In this document: positions 41,065-54,500 of the stretch, piece after piece
Position numbering within the stretch: the first letter of the stretch is position 1
Layout of the letters: the number at the start of each line of letters is the position of its first letter
The notes under the pieces: generated by a model
Told to the model about the DNA's origin: nothing
The model's input: only the letters and a program-made list of their open reading frames with translations
The model's database searches: none
From: Baylisascaris procyonis
Taxonomy: Eukaryota > Nematoda > Chromadorea > Rhabditida > Ascarididae
DNA: 64,000 nucleotides
Direction of reading: 5' to 3'
NCBI GenBank assembly: GCA_037389465.1
Contig: JAZARR010000123.1
Location: 2,984,501 to 3,048,500 of the forward strand
Made by a program: the position numbers and the translations under genes

Positions 41065-44000
41065 AGCTTGCAGTTTATGCTGAGCATATAATTCCATTAT
41101 CAAAAAAAAAAAAAAAACATTAGAGGAGCATGTTCATCATTCGCTGCGCTCCATCAAATTCAATAGCAGACAAAACTTTGTTTGCAATTCCTTTTACATT
41201 CAACTATGTGAAAGTGTGTGTGAATACTTCATTAACAATAGTGAATTTGGTCTCATTCACGGGCTTCTGTTAAATAATTCAGCTTGGATGATGCTGTCGA
41301 AATAATCAAAAATGAGTTTTGCACATCTTATATAATTGACTATCACTATCAACTTGATTGTAATTGAGATTGAAATTTAAATCAGTTCACATTCTTCTGT
41401 CAACTCTTGTTGCTTTAAAATGCCAAAATCATCTGCCGTTTCCTAACTTCACCTAAGCTTTCCAAATTCCATGGTCCGATTGAGAGTACTCTAACAGTAG
41501 CACTTCGCAGTACGTATATTTTTTTTTAGCTCAGATTATGCAATGATTTTCAACTTCTACTTAAACGGCTCAATTTTGTTGATCATGAGGCAAATAATCA
41601 TAAGCTTACTTCTCTAGCTGTTTATTTGATTTCGTTTTAGTGTGCAAAATAAATGCAGATTCCCCTTCAAACTACGAATCTAAGTAATGGGAAATTTCTG
41701 CAAGAGAATAGCTTAAGCATCGGCCGCTTCTGAATTATTAACAACATGATATGTAGGAGCTTTTAATTATGCGAAAATCTTAGGGTAGTGTTTAGTATAT
41801 ACCATTGAAATGGTTGCACCAATAGCTGCAACTGAATTGCTTTCGTATTTAGAGGCTTTCTCTTCTTCTTTTTTCTCTCTCGTTGAACTATCCTCATGGA
41901 GAGTGCTCCTGAGATTAAGCTATCATTTCTGGGAAGCTTTTAGCAAAATTTCGCTTTTCTTGCAAACATTTTTGCAGTATTAACGGTCAATGATCGTGCA
42001 AATAGCTCTAGCTTCATGCCGTGCTTCACAACACTACAATTTCATAATTGGCAATAGCAATGTCAATGCTTATTTTGGAGTGATTCCACATACCCGAAAT
42101 AGGTTCTCGAGTACTTTGGCATGCTTGTTGAATGTTATCGACAGCCACTATAGAGCTCAATGCATGCGTTATGAATATATGAGTTCTATAAAACGAATCA
42201 CCAACAAGTAAATCGTTGATCATCAAATAATGCTGAAATCTATAAAAATTTGTGCGTTATGAAATTATCAAAGTGAATTAATATATATTAAAGTTTTATG
42301 CAATTAATGTTTTATGCATTTTTCATCTATTTGTCAACTGTTATGATTACCTATGCTGATGCAGTGAGGAAAATATTTTTGAAAATATTCCAGAGAATTT
42401 TATACAATACAACTTGAAGTAGTTTTTCCAACATGAAAAACTTCATTGCCCCGAAGTAGGATTTTTTCGATAACACTTTTTTTTGCTAATACAAACGAAG
42501 ATTTAAATCGACTAAAAATTTGGCAAGCTAAATGCATATATATCTGGTATACTGACTACTGAAAAGAGCAAGGCATATTGTTGCAATTCCAACACTTGAA
42601 AACATTTAGATTTTTAATGTTTACTTATTTGGCGGTTGCAATGAGGTCTTTCGTTTTCAATTTCATTGCTAGCGGTAGTGCCGAAGAAACCTTCATTTAA
42701 AATCCAAATTCTGTAAACGCGGCAGTTGAAGCTTTTCTTATAGACCCCATAGCAACTCAAAACAGTGAACCTAAATATGCTCTTTTGAACCCATGAACGG
42801 TTTTTGATCAGCAAATCTGTGCTTAAACCACTTATGATTTTAGAAGGTAAAATCTAGCTCGTTTTGGTCGACAAATCAAGCTATTAAAAATTTGTGCTCG
42901 AGAAATAGCAAATCCTCTGGACAAGCAGAAACTTTTTGGCAAGGCAATCGAACTTCAAGGCTTCGAAACGGTCCATCAGAAACAAATTGAACCTTTCGAA
43001 TTTATTAAGCAATATTTTACAGCCTACACTCTTTACCATTATATTTTCAATAAGGAGAACCCTCTTCGTTTCGATGTTCACTCGCTCGTCTCGAAAGGCC
43101 AACGAGTAAAAAGCGAGTTATTTATCACGGGATTTGTGAGGGATTTCGACTGGTACTTATGGATAATAGTCAAGGAAGTGGGAGGAAGAGAAGACGGCAC
43201 GATCCACTACGATATTAAACTAGTGAACAATTTTTTTTTTTTTTGCATACATTTACATCAGACGTCACCAAATCCCAAAACGCAGTGAGCTGAAAAAATG
43301 GGCGGCGATTTAGAGAAGTGGGTAACTCCGCCTTACAACTATTTTTGGAATGCTTGCCAGTTAGCCACGCTGAGTGTTTAATTTTTTAAGCAGTACTAAC
43401 GAAAGTCTGAACTATTTGCCATCGTTGCTTCGTTCTTCGAGTTGTCTTTATCCTTGAGTCCTGACTGCATTCACTATTTCAAAAATGGGAAACTTATCGT
43501 GTTTCTAATCAGATCACATTACGGCTCCGATTTTCATTATGAGAGCTCCCTTCATAACTTTGTGCTACTTTATTCACTGCGTTCAAATAACCCGAACATT
43601 AACAGATGTCTGCCATCCCACTATGGAGTAACGGAAGAGACTTTCATCCAAGCCCGTTTTTTGTCCCGATGTTCGGTAAATTCCTCTCAACTATGCGTTT
43701 CTGCTTATTTTCCCTCTATGTACGATTTTGGATTATGATAATTTCTGCTTCCAGCATACTCTGAAAACAACATCACTTTTTTAGCATCAATGAGCATTCT
43801 AATGTCTTCATTAGGTCAAGGATATCCAATCTAGAAACTCTCTTCATTGTGCTAAATAAAGTTCATATTTTTCGTTGCTTTTTCTTCCATTTCGTTCGTT
43901 TTCTTCCATTTCGTTTGGAAGGACATTTAAGAATGCCTCTAAATCTTCGTTTAACCCTCGTCATTTTTAGACAGATATACGAACTGTTGCGAGTCGTTTC

Positions 44001-45306
44001 TTGTTTTTTGTTTTTTTTTTTTTTTTTTGTTGAGCATTCTCTCGTCGTTCCAATGATGTGTGTTATGATGTGTTCGGTAAAGCTTGAGATCTTCCATTGG
44101 CGCTCTTCTTTTTTTGTATTTTAATGTGGATGAGCTTCTTCCCTGCAAAATTTCCTTGTTTTCTTCGCTCGAGCATGACATTGTAATTCGAAGGAAAAGA
44201 AGGAAAAGGAAGTGGGACAGGTATCTGCAATCACCAGTGGCGGTCGAGACCCCTATTGGAGATGACCCTCGTTCTTGGTCCATGGATTTCGTCGGAAGTA
44301 CCCTTCTCAAATCATACTAGAAATACCAATGCGCATACTTAACAGTTATTTCCGAAATACCCATGGGAGAGGGAGCAGATGGTGGGAACGGAATAATGGT
44401 TCGCGTGATTGGATGAAGGAAATTACACATCAACTCGTTAGTGGCAATAGTAAAAGCCTCTATGTACGAAAGACGCCTCAGTAAGAATCTAAATTGTCTC
44501 ATTTATCCGTCCTAACCACAGCAGCCATTCACCGTGTTCAAAAATATGAAACTTGCTTGCTTGGAGCAAATAAATAAATAATGAGTCGTAGTGGCGAAAA
44601 TTTGCCAAATGTGGCTCTGCAATTATTGAGGTCTATATGGGCTCACCTGTATGGATTAGTCGCTTTTTCTCCCCACTATGATGCACGTTCGCGCAAACAA
44701 CAGGTTATGCTTGCTAGCCTAGCGAAATTAATATTTATTGAATCTCACGCATTCTCACACGAAGGTTTATGTCATTCCGCTTTTTAGGGTATGCTTATGA
44801 ACTGTGGCAGCCTTTCTCATCGTTTTTTTTTTTTTTTTGATTCCCGATGAAATTTTAGAGATTGTACTCTACGCAGGAACAACTGTTCAGGATAATTCAC
44901 AGTTTAATAACACTGCTATTATTGCTGTTTGTCGTGTTTATCTAGTGAGCAAACAATTCTACTCGCAGTAGATCATCTTTGTTTTGATCTATTTTGTTGA
45001 TCGTTTCAAAACATTTCACACTATGTCTTACATATATTTTCCTACCTTTCCTTACTTCTTTTGACAAACGTAAACATCAGATTTAATTTTTGTTATTAGA
45101 AAGGACTTGTTCGTGAATTTTTTTCCCACTGTATTTTACCTTCATCTCATTATGGATCTAACTGTGCATTGTCGTCTTTGCTAGCTTTCATCTTGGCAAC
45201 TTGTTTGAGTTTCTTGATTCGCTTCCTAGGAACCAACGTTAGCACTATTTCTCTGCTGTTGACAATCTAATCAGAATTGTAACAAATATTAATGAACCTT
45301 AATAAC
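41065..45306. other. Upstream region of the receptor gene
   Basis: No supported gene. It contains homopolymer runs (16 A at 41102-41117, 18 T at 44011-44028, about 16 T at 44823-44838) and a 19-base tandem duplication at about 43880-43917 (TTTTCTTCCATTTCGTT units). The last kilobase before 45307 would hold the promoter of the receptor gene, but I can point to no specific factor site. The Lys-rich minus-strand frame at 43951-44310 owes part of its length to the T run. Confidence 0.4.
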
Positions 45307-45316
45307 ACTATTTCAG
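45307..45316 (+). promoter_or_regulatory. Splice acceptor just upstream of the receptor start codon
   Basis: CTATTTCAG followed by TGCAATG matches the strong nematode acceptor consensus (TTTCAG), with AG at 45315-45316. It lies 25 bases before the start codon at 45342, the usual distance for SL trans-splicing. It could equally be the 3' end of an intron in the 5' UTR, with an upstream non-coding exon farther left. Confidence 0.6.
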
Positions 45317-45320
45317 TGCA

Positions 45321-45335
45321 ATGGGCATAAAATAA
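45321..45335 (+). promoter_or_regulatory. Four-codon upstream ORF
   Basis: If the transcript begins at the acceptor at 45316, the first AUG is at 45321 and opens a frame of four codons closed by TAA at 45333-45335. It ends six bases before the receptor start codon. It would sit only about four bases from the RNA end after splicing (plus the spliced leader, if trans-spliced). Such a uORF can lower translation of the main frame. Confidence 0.4.
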
Positions 45336-45341
45336 ATTGCA

Positions 45342-45517
45342 ATGAATGCGCTGGATCAGTGCCAGACCGTAATCGTACAGCTACCAGCTGAGAGTATCGT
45401 CTATGAGTGGCTCTACAGTATTCATACCTTCTATAGGCCGATTCATACATATCTATCGATTTTTATGTGCGCTATTGGAACAATCTGTAACTTCTGCAAT
45501 ATTGTCGTATTGACGAG
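45342..45517 (+). CDS. Receptor exon 1: N-terminus and TM1
   Basis: Encodes residues 1-58 and two bases of Arg59. The extracellular N-terminus is short (about 33 residues), with Y-E-W-L-Y-S-I-H preceding TM1, as in DMSR receptors. I find no signal peptide, which is normal for this class. TM1 ends in V-V-L-T-R. The donor is GTTGGT (phase 2). The start codon was chosen because it is the first in-frame ATG after the acceptor at 45316. Confidence 0.9.
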
Positions 45518-48500
45518 GTTGGTTAGCAATTGCTTTCTCAAATTTCCTTACGAAATGAACGTTTTTTATTGCGTTCTTTTGTGCTAATTACAAAATGTAA
45601 TTCTCGCATTCGGAGACTTCCATTTCACACATTGATGCTCACAATGGCTTCTTTTGTCAAAATTTATCCACTATGCTCGAAGCCTGTCTCTGAGATATGT
45701 CATCGTTTAGATATATGATGCCAATATTATCGACGCATAAATAATCTCATCCATTTTTCTATCAACTGTAATTCAGAGCAGAAAATAATTGTTCGGTTGA
45801 ATTCTGGTGTAACCAAATAAATTTTATTAGCAAAAAAGCTTCTAAAATTTTTTCACGTCTATTCAGCTGTACTGAAATTCCGATATTTCACTTTCGGAAC
45901 GTATTTTTCAAAGAAACAAGTGAATAAGCATGTTTGAAATGCTCACATCATTATTCATTGCTCTCGCTAAGCGAGCATCTTCTGAAGTAAGCAGCCAAAT
46001 CGAAAATGTGCAGAGTAAAGCATTCGACCGTATTAATTTACATCAGATGAAAATTCAATAGTTATAAAATGTGTGTAATTTTTGGTGTCTTTATCTATCT
46101 ACAATTCTTTTATGAACTTGATGGTTCAGCATAAATTATGCTGCATTTAATTATTCTTTAGTATGCATCCTAGCAATCAAATTTTATGACTCCAGCTTTA
46201 ATGGCCGCGGCACAATGCGCTTTTGTTGAGCAAGTTTGGTGAAGTGTATAAAAAGACCTCAGATACAAGTTTGTAAAATAAAAAACTATTTGTAAAAGGC
46301 TCATCCTTCCTCGAAATGGTTTTTTGCACTACTGTTCATGTAAGTTTGCATTTAAAAGAATGGGATTTGCAGATATTTTTTGGTGCCATAAAAATATTCA
46401 TTTGTCAGCATTCATGAATCTTCATCTTATTTCGAGGGTAATTTATACTGAATAGGTTAATTTTTTGGTAATATTTTATTCAGATCGAAGCAATTTGAAA
46501 ATTATGCGCTGTAAACAAATTTCCACAATGACTGGATAGAAAAATTTTGTATATGACCATGCACGGAAGCAATAATCGAAATGAAATCAGTCTTTGATGT
46601 GCACGTGGGCGAATGTGCTTATGAGTGCGTGGGAATGCATAATTCACTTTATGAGCTTAATGTAAGCTTCGCCTACATGCGCTTTCTCAGTGAATGAACA
46701 AAGAATTTACTAAAAATCTTATCGCCATTCAGAAATACTGACTTTAAGTGTTTGTTCATAGTAGCACAAGTAAACAAACAATCGACATCTTAGGGCAAGC
46801 AAAGTAAGCCAAACCGAATGTTTTCGTGAAAAAATTCGATTTTTCGAATATTTTTCAAAATTTTACGCCACAAAAGCCTCAAAATCTCCCCGTTTGCCAA
46901 TGCTTCCACTTCATACAAGACACTTTTCTGCACTCCTTCCTCACGTTGCCGCTAAAAGGTATACACTTGGGTCTACAAGATGCAGCAACTGTTCACTTTT
47001 GCGCCATATGAATTTACCTTCGTAGCTTATAAAAAATCTGCTAAACTTCGAGCTGCAGTATTTGAGGCTCAAGCGTTTAGCATTCACTCCTTGCTTTCAC
47101 TATGTTTAGTTTAATGTTTCCTCACATTAATCTCGAAACACGTGGAATTCATCTTTATTTTAGCTTACTTTGTGCAAATGATTGGAGTTTCTTATTGTTT
47201 GAAATTTTTTTTTAAATTATCTGGCAATTTTAATATCAAACATATCGTTGAGAAAGTGTCATTAAATACACTCACCTGCCTTCTATCAAATAGCGCTCGT
47301 TGGTCTCGGCGTAGAATGTGTCGTTGTAATAAAACGACTAAATGTGTACTCTTTCACAATACACAGCATCAAATTTATTTATTATATGAATGCGTTATGT
47401 TTGTCAATCGCTCATTACAATGCACTCTGAAATGTAGCTTCTCTTGTTCCATTATTCGTAATCTGGTATTTGTATCTTTATATACAAAGTTATTCATCTG
47501 AATAATTCTGCAGAATTTTTTTTTCCAAATTTTTGATTAATTGTTTTTTTATAATTTTTAATTCCTTTTAATTTAATTCCAAATTTAATTCCAAATACCT
47601 TATTAACTTCCAAAAATTTTCATCCATATTATTCAACCTAGAACATTCAAAGTAATATTTTATAGCACAGCCATTCACTATAATCATTTTGTAACACTGA
47701 ATAATTACGGTAATTAATGAATTTTGATTAATATCAAGGAAAATTGGCGAGTTAATATCCGTTGTTTTATACGAAATTACATTTTGAATTTTTAGCAACC
47801 CTTCACTGCCAAAAAAAATTTCTTTTTTGGCTTATACGATACGCAACAAGCAAACAGAAGTTTTTTTTTTTAATATCTCATAGTGATCTTCTTTCAAATA
47901 TCTTTTTGCGCAGCGAATAGCAACATGCAATAAAAAGGAAGTGAATATGCAATATTGACGCAACGACAGAATACGAAATTGAATTAGCGGCTTCTTGTTG
48001 AATTTGGCGGATGTCGTTCCCTTCGGGGCATCATAAGTCAATAAAATATGCTACTTCATTTTCGAATATTGTAGGTTTATCTCAACTCTAATCTCTAGTG
48101 ACTATAAGAGCCTTTTTCTTTGACTAACTCCTTTATCTCTTCATAGTTCCAATTATTTCATATTCCACTCGCACTTCTTCATAAACTAAACAATAGTTCT
48201 GCCTTTACGTCATGCTTATGACAGAATCCCTATTCAAGGGAAAAAACCGGAAATTATATCTGTCAAAACTCTCATATGACGAGAATGCTAAATATCCTTG
48301 TAAAAGGGTCTTTTATTAAATTGGTGGTTTGATCTACAAGATGGCTCCTCTAGATGCTTCCTTATTTTGATAGCCCCAAAAGAACATGAAGAAATACCTT
48401 CTGAAGTAGTAACACGGTTGCCAATTTATGGGCGTTTCAAAAAGCGTTGAAATAGATGGCTGGAAATGTTAAAGTAACAACTGAAACTCCTTATTCTTTT

Positions 48501-51500
48501 CGCAGTGATACTTGTGCCGCACTTTATGCCGGTGAGGTTGTCTTCGTTTCGCGTCATTTTTCCATTTGCATATAACTGAGGCTATAACTAGCTCGACATG
48601 TGTTGGTTAATTCCCAGAAATGGTAACTAAATGTAGCGTGCGTTTTCGAGCTTCGAACAAGGCGATCTGACAATTTTCGCGGATTATATTACTCTTTTGA
48701 GAGAAAAGATCGTGTAATAAAGCATATAAAAACATTTCAGACAAATCGGCTATTATATATGCAAATCGGTATGTAAAAACGCTACGAAACAAGCAATAAC
48801 GATACCATAAATGAGCAAAAACAAACGAGCAATTTCACATAAACTGCAATTTTCGAAAGGCTTTTTAGCTTTCTAGCTTCATTGAAAGCATTGAGAATCG
48901 AATTACTGACCAGAGCAATGAAAGGGAATGTTCTTTGACTTATTTTCTGATATCGCATGAATCTCGCAAATAGGCGAAGCAAGGAATTCAATTCGTTTCG
49001 CTTGTTTCCCACAGAGGTTGTTTACTGGTTTGCATTGCAAAGTTCTAACGCCTTACGGCAAGCACAGTACTCTTCGTACGCGTTGTTCTTGTTCCTCTTT
49101 TTGTTTGCGCAGTTTGCAAAGTTTCAGGTTTAATTCCACTAAGCATATCTGATCTAACTTGCAATATTTCCCTTGCCTTTCGATAACTTCCCTTTTGTTC
49201 TGTGAATGGAGGTGAGACTAATGAACTCTCAAGAGAGATTCAAAATTGAGGTTTTTTTTGGGAAGAGAGTTACATCAGCACAATGACAATAAGATCTGCA
49301 ATAAAACTGTAAATAAGTTTGATCTTTCATGCTGCTATAATCTTTGCTTTATAACGAGATCAAAAAAACGAGTTGGGGAATCAAGTTCTCGACAGCAGTC
49401 CTCGAGGATTTCCATAGACGAAACGGACTTGAACATCCGTCCAACAACATCAGCGCAAATTCATTGCATTCTGTCCGCATGTAGCAGTCATCATACTTAT
49501 ATGTTTTGTTAGGAAAATACTGCGAACTCTGCGTTGTGTTGATATTTACGAATATTTCCACAGTGGCGATTGGGTGGGATAACGAGAGTTTAAGAGGCAA
49601 AAATAATTTTCATGCAATGCAGTGATTATTGCAAGTTATTAGTCAAGTGAGTGAGAATTTCAGGAAGCAAATGCGTACACCTGTTAATATGATTCTAACA
49701 GCGATGGCATGTTGTGATACAGTGGTGCTATTTTCGAATCTCATCTATACCACACATTATACATTCGTTGCGTTCGCCAATTGTCATCCTCGTCATTGGA
49801 GTTATGGATGGGCAATGTTCCTCATCGCTCATGCACACCTCTCTCTTGTCGGCCATTCTAGTAGTGTTTGGCTCTCAGGTTAGTGCCATCATCTACGGCT
49901 CATCTGAATGCACTTTATTAATTCGATCAGAGTCATAGCTGGAGGGGTTGATCGAAGATGCAACATGAGTCTTAAGAGATTTTAGATAGTCTGTGAAGAG
50001 AAAGATGATGGGACAGAGCAAGAGAAAGGAAAGGAAAAAGTAGTAAAATGTATAACAAGTGATTGCCACCTCGTCTATACCTTCGCATCCATCGAAAAAA
50101 CTCTCTAATTATATCGGTGGTTTGGAGTGGTCATTTGCAATGCGAATTTTTCGGCTGAAAACGCCTCACGTAGTGTAATATAACAGTTCGTGTTATGTTA
50201 TTTTAATGGGCATTTCGCTAACTTTTGAAAATATGCGTTGTGGCGAACTTCCAGCTTCCATCTATATGTTTTGCTGCTGCTGTACCTCCAGTAATTTAAG
50301 CAGCGGGTGAGGAATTCTTAGGGAACAAAATTTGGTAAATACAATCAACATTTGTCTTTGGTCGAATTGGTCAAATTTGGTTTGTTGCCAGATTCTCTCT
50401 ATTGAATTAAATTACTAGGAAATTGATGTAATTTAGAAATTGAGTTTAACACCCGATAAGTGCAAACGAAACGAAATATATGGTAAGCAATTGGCACAGC
50501 ATGTACTTTTGGCAGTTTCGTCTAGCGGTTCTAGCGATTTCAGAAATTCTTCACAAATAGTGAAACATTTATGCATTTATATTTCCTTTTTTCTGCATCT
50601 TTTGCAACTGTTTATAATACGAAATATTCCTCGTCATGCAGTTCTTGCGTGTATAAGGCTATGACGGGGGATTTACCCTGACAATTTGTCACTTAGTAAT
50701 TACATGGTCGGTCATTGTTGTATTGTTTTTCATTGCTTTTGCAATCAACTGCTTTGGTGGGCTAGATTAGAGTATCCCATATTGTGACAGCATCCTCTAT
50801 GATGCACTTGTTTAGTTAATGGTATTATAAGATCGGATTGTTGCACAATGATATGATAAGATCGAACTGTACCGATTCTGGATGTAGTCCACCTCCGGGG
50901 ATCAGACTACCTTCCTTAAAGCCAGTGAAGTGGAAGTTATTTGTCTTTTCCGAGGAATCGATACGCATATGTGCAGTTGATGCAGGAACTAATGCCCCAG
51001 CTGCTTCAAACTCTGTTCAAATTTCTCTTATTAAAAACACCACAAAAGCTGAATGAATAATCCTGACAAGGCTTAAAGCCGAAATTTGATCTCAATAAAT
51101 TATTCAATGATCGTCGATATAATATTGTTACTTTGTTTCTCACTGATTATTATAGCAACCTGAAATTATGATTTGCATTCGTTTTTATTTCGCTCTTCTT
51201 CAAAAAAATATTGGTGGAATTTTCCATTTAATTTAAACAATGCTGATGAGTTATTATGAAATTATAGAGAGAGATAAAGAGAAGTTATAATTATCTATTA
51301 CGCTTAACAAACTTTTGAAATTATTTACATAGAAATTATGCTTAAAAACAATACTGAATTACATTAGATCTATGTTTTTTAATAGCGCAATCTGTTAACT
51401 TTATTTCTTTTCAGTTATGCTCGCTCTAATTCGTTACATGACATTACGCAGTCGTGGCAATATGAACGGAATTCAGGTGAACTTTCCTTTATTCCTCTCA

Positions 51501-54500
51501 GATTTAATTCATTTCTTACCTGTTGTTATGCTCGCGCTGTTCACTATGCTTATGAATCAGAAATTCATTTCGACGATCACATTGTGAATTAAATAATAAA
51601 TGTTGGAGCATATTAGAAAAGTTAATATGATTTTGATTTAGGCGTTCGCTTTCTATCCATTATATTGATCAATTCCATAAGTTAGTAAATAAACTAAACG
51701 GAATAAAGTATTCATATAATTCAGCCATTGCAACTCAACCTCTAGCACAAAGAATAATATTGTTTAACTTAGCCGATTGCCTATAATTTCTTTCGAAAGT
51801 TCTGAAAACAAAATGAAAATTGACATAGATGAGTGATGATCACCTGCTATCTATTATGCACATCAAAGTTCATCAGTACTGATGCTACCAAGCAGACAGA
51901 TGCGCACGTATGCATACGCAAAATTAGCACGTTATCATTATGCGTCTTGCAAAATTGATTCTATGAAGTCACATTAAATTATCCGTTTATTCCTTTAAAA
52001 AAACTTGTTGATGGACATAATGCTTACATCAGAAATGATCTCATAGACCACATCTCTCGCAAGTCCATCGACTTCGAAAAGAGTATTAGCCACTTGGAGA
52101 TGTCTAAAAAAAGTTCTTGAGTGTAGCAGTAGGTCAAATTTTCATTTTGCGCTAATCGAACTGCGAAAGCAACATCTTCTGTGGAGCTGTTATGTAATTG
52201 CTATGATCAACTAACATATGAATGAATGTTTTATTACTCAGTGGTAACTATTGAAATTTGCTGCTATCATGAGTGGAATGACATACACGCAAATCATGCC
52301 TCTTAATTTGGCATTCTTATCCACTTATATTCTCATGGAATAGGATTTTTAAGATTTGGGAGAAAGGGGTAGGAGAGGATTAAATGAGACGAGAGTAGTT
52401 ATGTAAACTAACTGCAAAAAATTTGGAGACTCTTTGGGCGAAGTTTTATTGGAAGGGAAACTATTATAAAATCGTTTTGTGGCAAATGTTGAAATGAATT
52501 TGTTCGATGTTCGGGGTTGAGTGATATCGAAAGCACTTATAAAACGCGCTTATTACAAGTAAGTGAACTATGCTGCAAAAATTTTGCTAAATATGGAACT
52601 GATGCTACGTAAGAGTTTTATATGGACTCTGCAGTTCATTAAAATTTTATATTAATCCGGACTCTATAATTCATCGACCGATTCCCACCACACATAAAGC
52701 ACGCAAAAGAAGAAGGCAGTTAATTAAAGCACTAGAAATTTCTATCGATATAACGCCTCAACGATATCAAGTAGTGATATCTGATTATATACTTACTTGA
52801 AAGCGACGGGAAAATTGTGTATTTTTATGGCTGATGGAACATTTAATAATGCGTTCCACGGGTGTACGCTAATCGTCTACTTGAATATGAATACAAACAT
52901 CGATAAAATATTCAATAGTGCACTTTTCAAAGTGAAACCAATGAGGCGTTCAAGTTCTTCATCGAATCATTCGTTTTTGACACGTTTGCGGGGGAAATAT
53001 CACTTCAGAATTTGATGGCAGTTTTCTTTATCACCAAACCATAAATAAATGAATAAAGTAAACAAGTAAATAATAAACTCAATTAGATGAAAACTGAGTA
53101 TAGGTACGAACCAGTGATGTGGGATGCGCAAAGAAAATTTCATTGCTGCGGACTCCATAGTTCACTGCGGGAAGTGATAGATGTAAATAGTGTTGTCTGT
53201 TGTGTTGATATTCGCTCTTTGTGAAGATAAGTTGTACTATAGGCTGTCATCTAAAATATGCAAATGCCATAATGCGCATTTTTGAGTTGGTGGTGCTAAT
53301 TTAGCGAATTTCTTGTTATGTTAATGTGCTTGTACTTTTGCTTAAAAGTACTTCATTTTTATAAGATTAAAAATGGGGCTGTATTTCGCTTAAACTGTAT
53401 TTAGAAAAAAAATGCGGAGAATCGTTGAGAATATTTATTGGCCACTTTCATCAACGGTTTATTTTATTTCTAAACCCTCAAAAGGTGCCGAAAGGTAAAT
53501 AAAAATGCTCGTTATGGTATTCATACTGATCCTAAAATTATTCATCATGTAGTCAGTGATCACCGCTTACGCCTGAGATAAAATTTATTATCCTCGCCGA
53601 TTTCCGACGAGTACTACGCCGCAAGCAGTTGAACCATTTGCCTCTTCAACATACCTGGTGCACGTGGGAATACTGCATTGGCTTACGAAATGATAGGCTA
53701 GTGCGATGAAGCTTATGTGTGTGAGTGACAACCACCGGCTGTCAGATCATTCTCATCTTCTGAATATATATACCTGGCGTTAATCGTATGGCGCTAAGCC
53801 TTGTCTATCATTGCAAGGGAAAGCAGACAAACATTCTGCACTAAATTCTTCGTGAGTTCCGACAATGCAGTCAGTAAAGGCATCATAAAAATGGCCTCTT
53901 TGCAAGTACTGGAATCCTCTGCTAACAAAAGAGCTAATTTCAAAAAGGGTGATGGACCCGGCAAACAACGAGAAACAGTTTCCGAAAGCCGTTTCTCCTT
54001 AGGTTTTGTGTTAATGCTGCGCATGATTAGATACTCGAACTTTCAAACTAAGACACTGGGAAAACCACTTCCGCCTCTATGCGAACCAAAAGCACATTTC
54101 AATTGCAAGCGCAAGAAGCAAGAACCTCCCCTGTACTTATAATTTTTTTCAAAATTTCTATAAGTTAAATTACCTCTATAGCTGTAGTTTTATTTCAGGT
54201 CTTACTCCACCGCCGTTTTTTTTTTAAGACTTGTGCAGTTCTTCTTGCAATGCAATTGCTAATGCAATGCGCTCATTTTGCAAGTATCTAGCTATATAAC
54301 AAAATAAATGCGTCACTATAGCACAATTTGCTACCTACTGTGCGTATAGGAATAGAGAAAAAGGTGTGCTATCATTGCGTATCGCTTTCGTTTTACAATG
54401 GTACTTGCCGTTTGTGAGTTAAAAATTACAAATAGAATCAGATAAAGCCGTTCATTTCTCAGTTAATTTCTTTATTTCAATTTCAAATCGTTCAAGTTGG

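Noticed and set aside
44084..44320. A + strand frame containing W-S-M-D-F-V, reminiscent of IS3-type integrases
   Set aside because: Only a six-residue resemblance; no D-D-E pattern or other integrase blocks surround it, and the overlapping minus-strand frame is equally open.
47142..47501. A 119-codon ORF in receptor intron 1
   Set aside because: AT-driven frame without recognisable domain or splice partners; the receptor reading passes from exon 1 to exon 2 without it.
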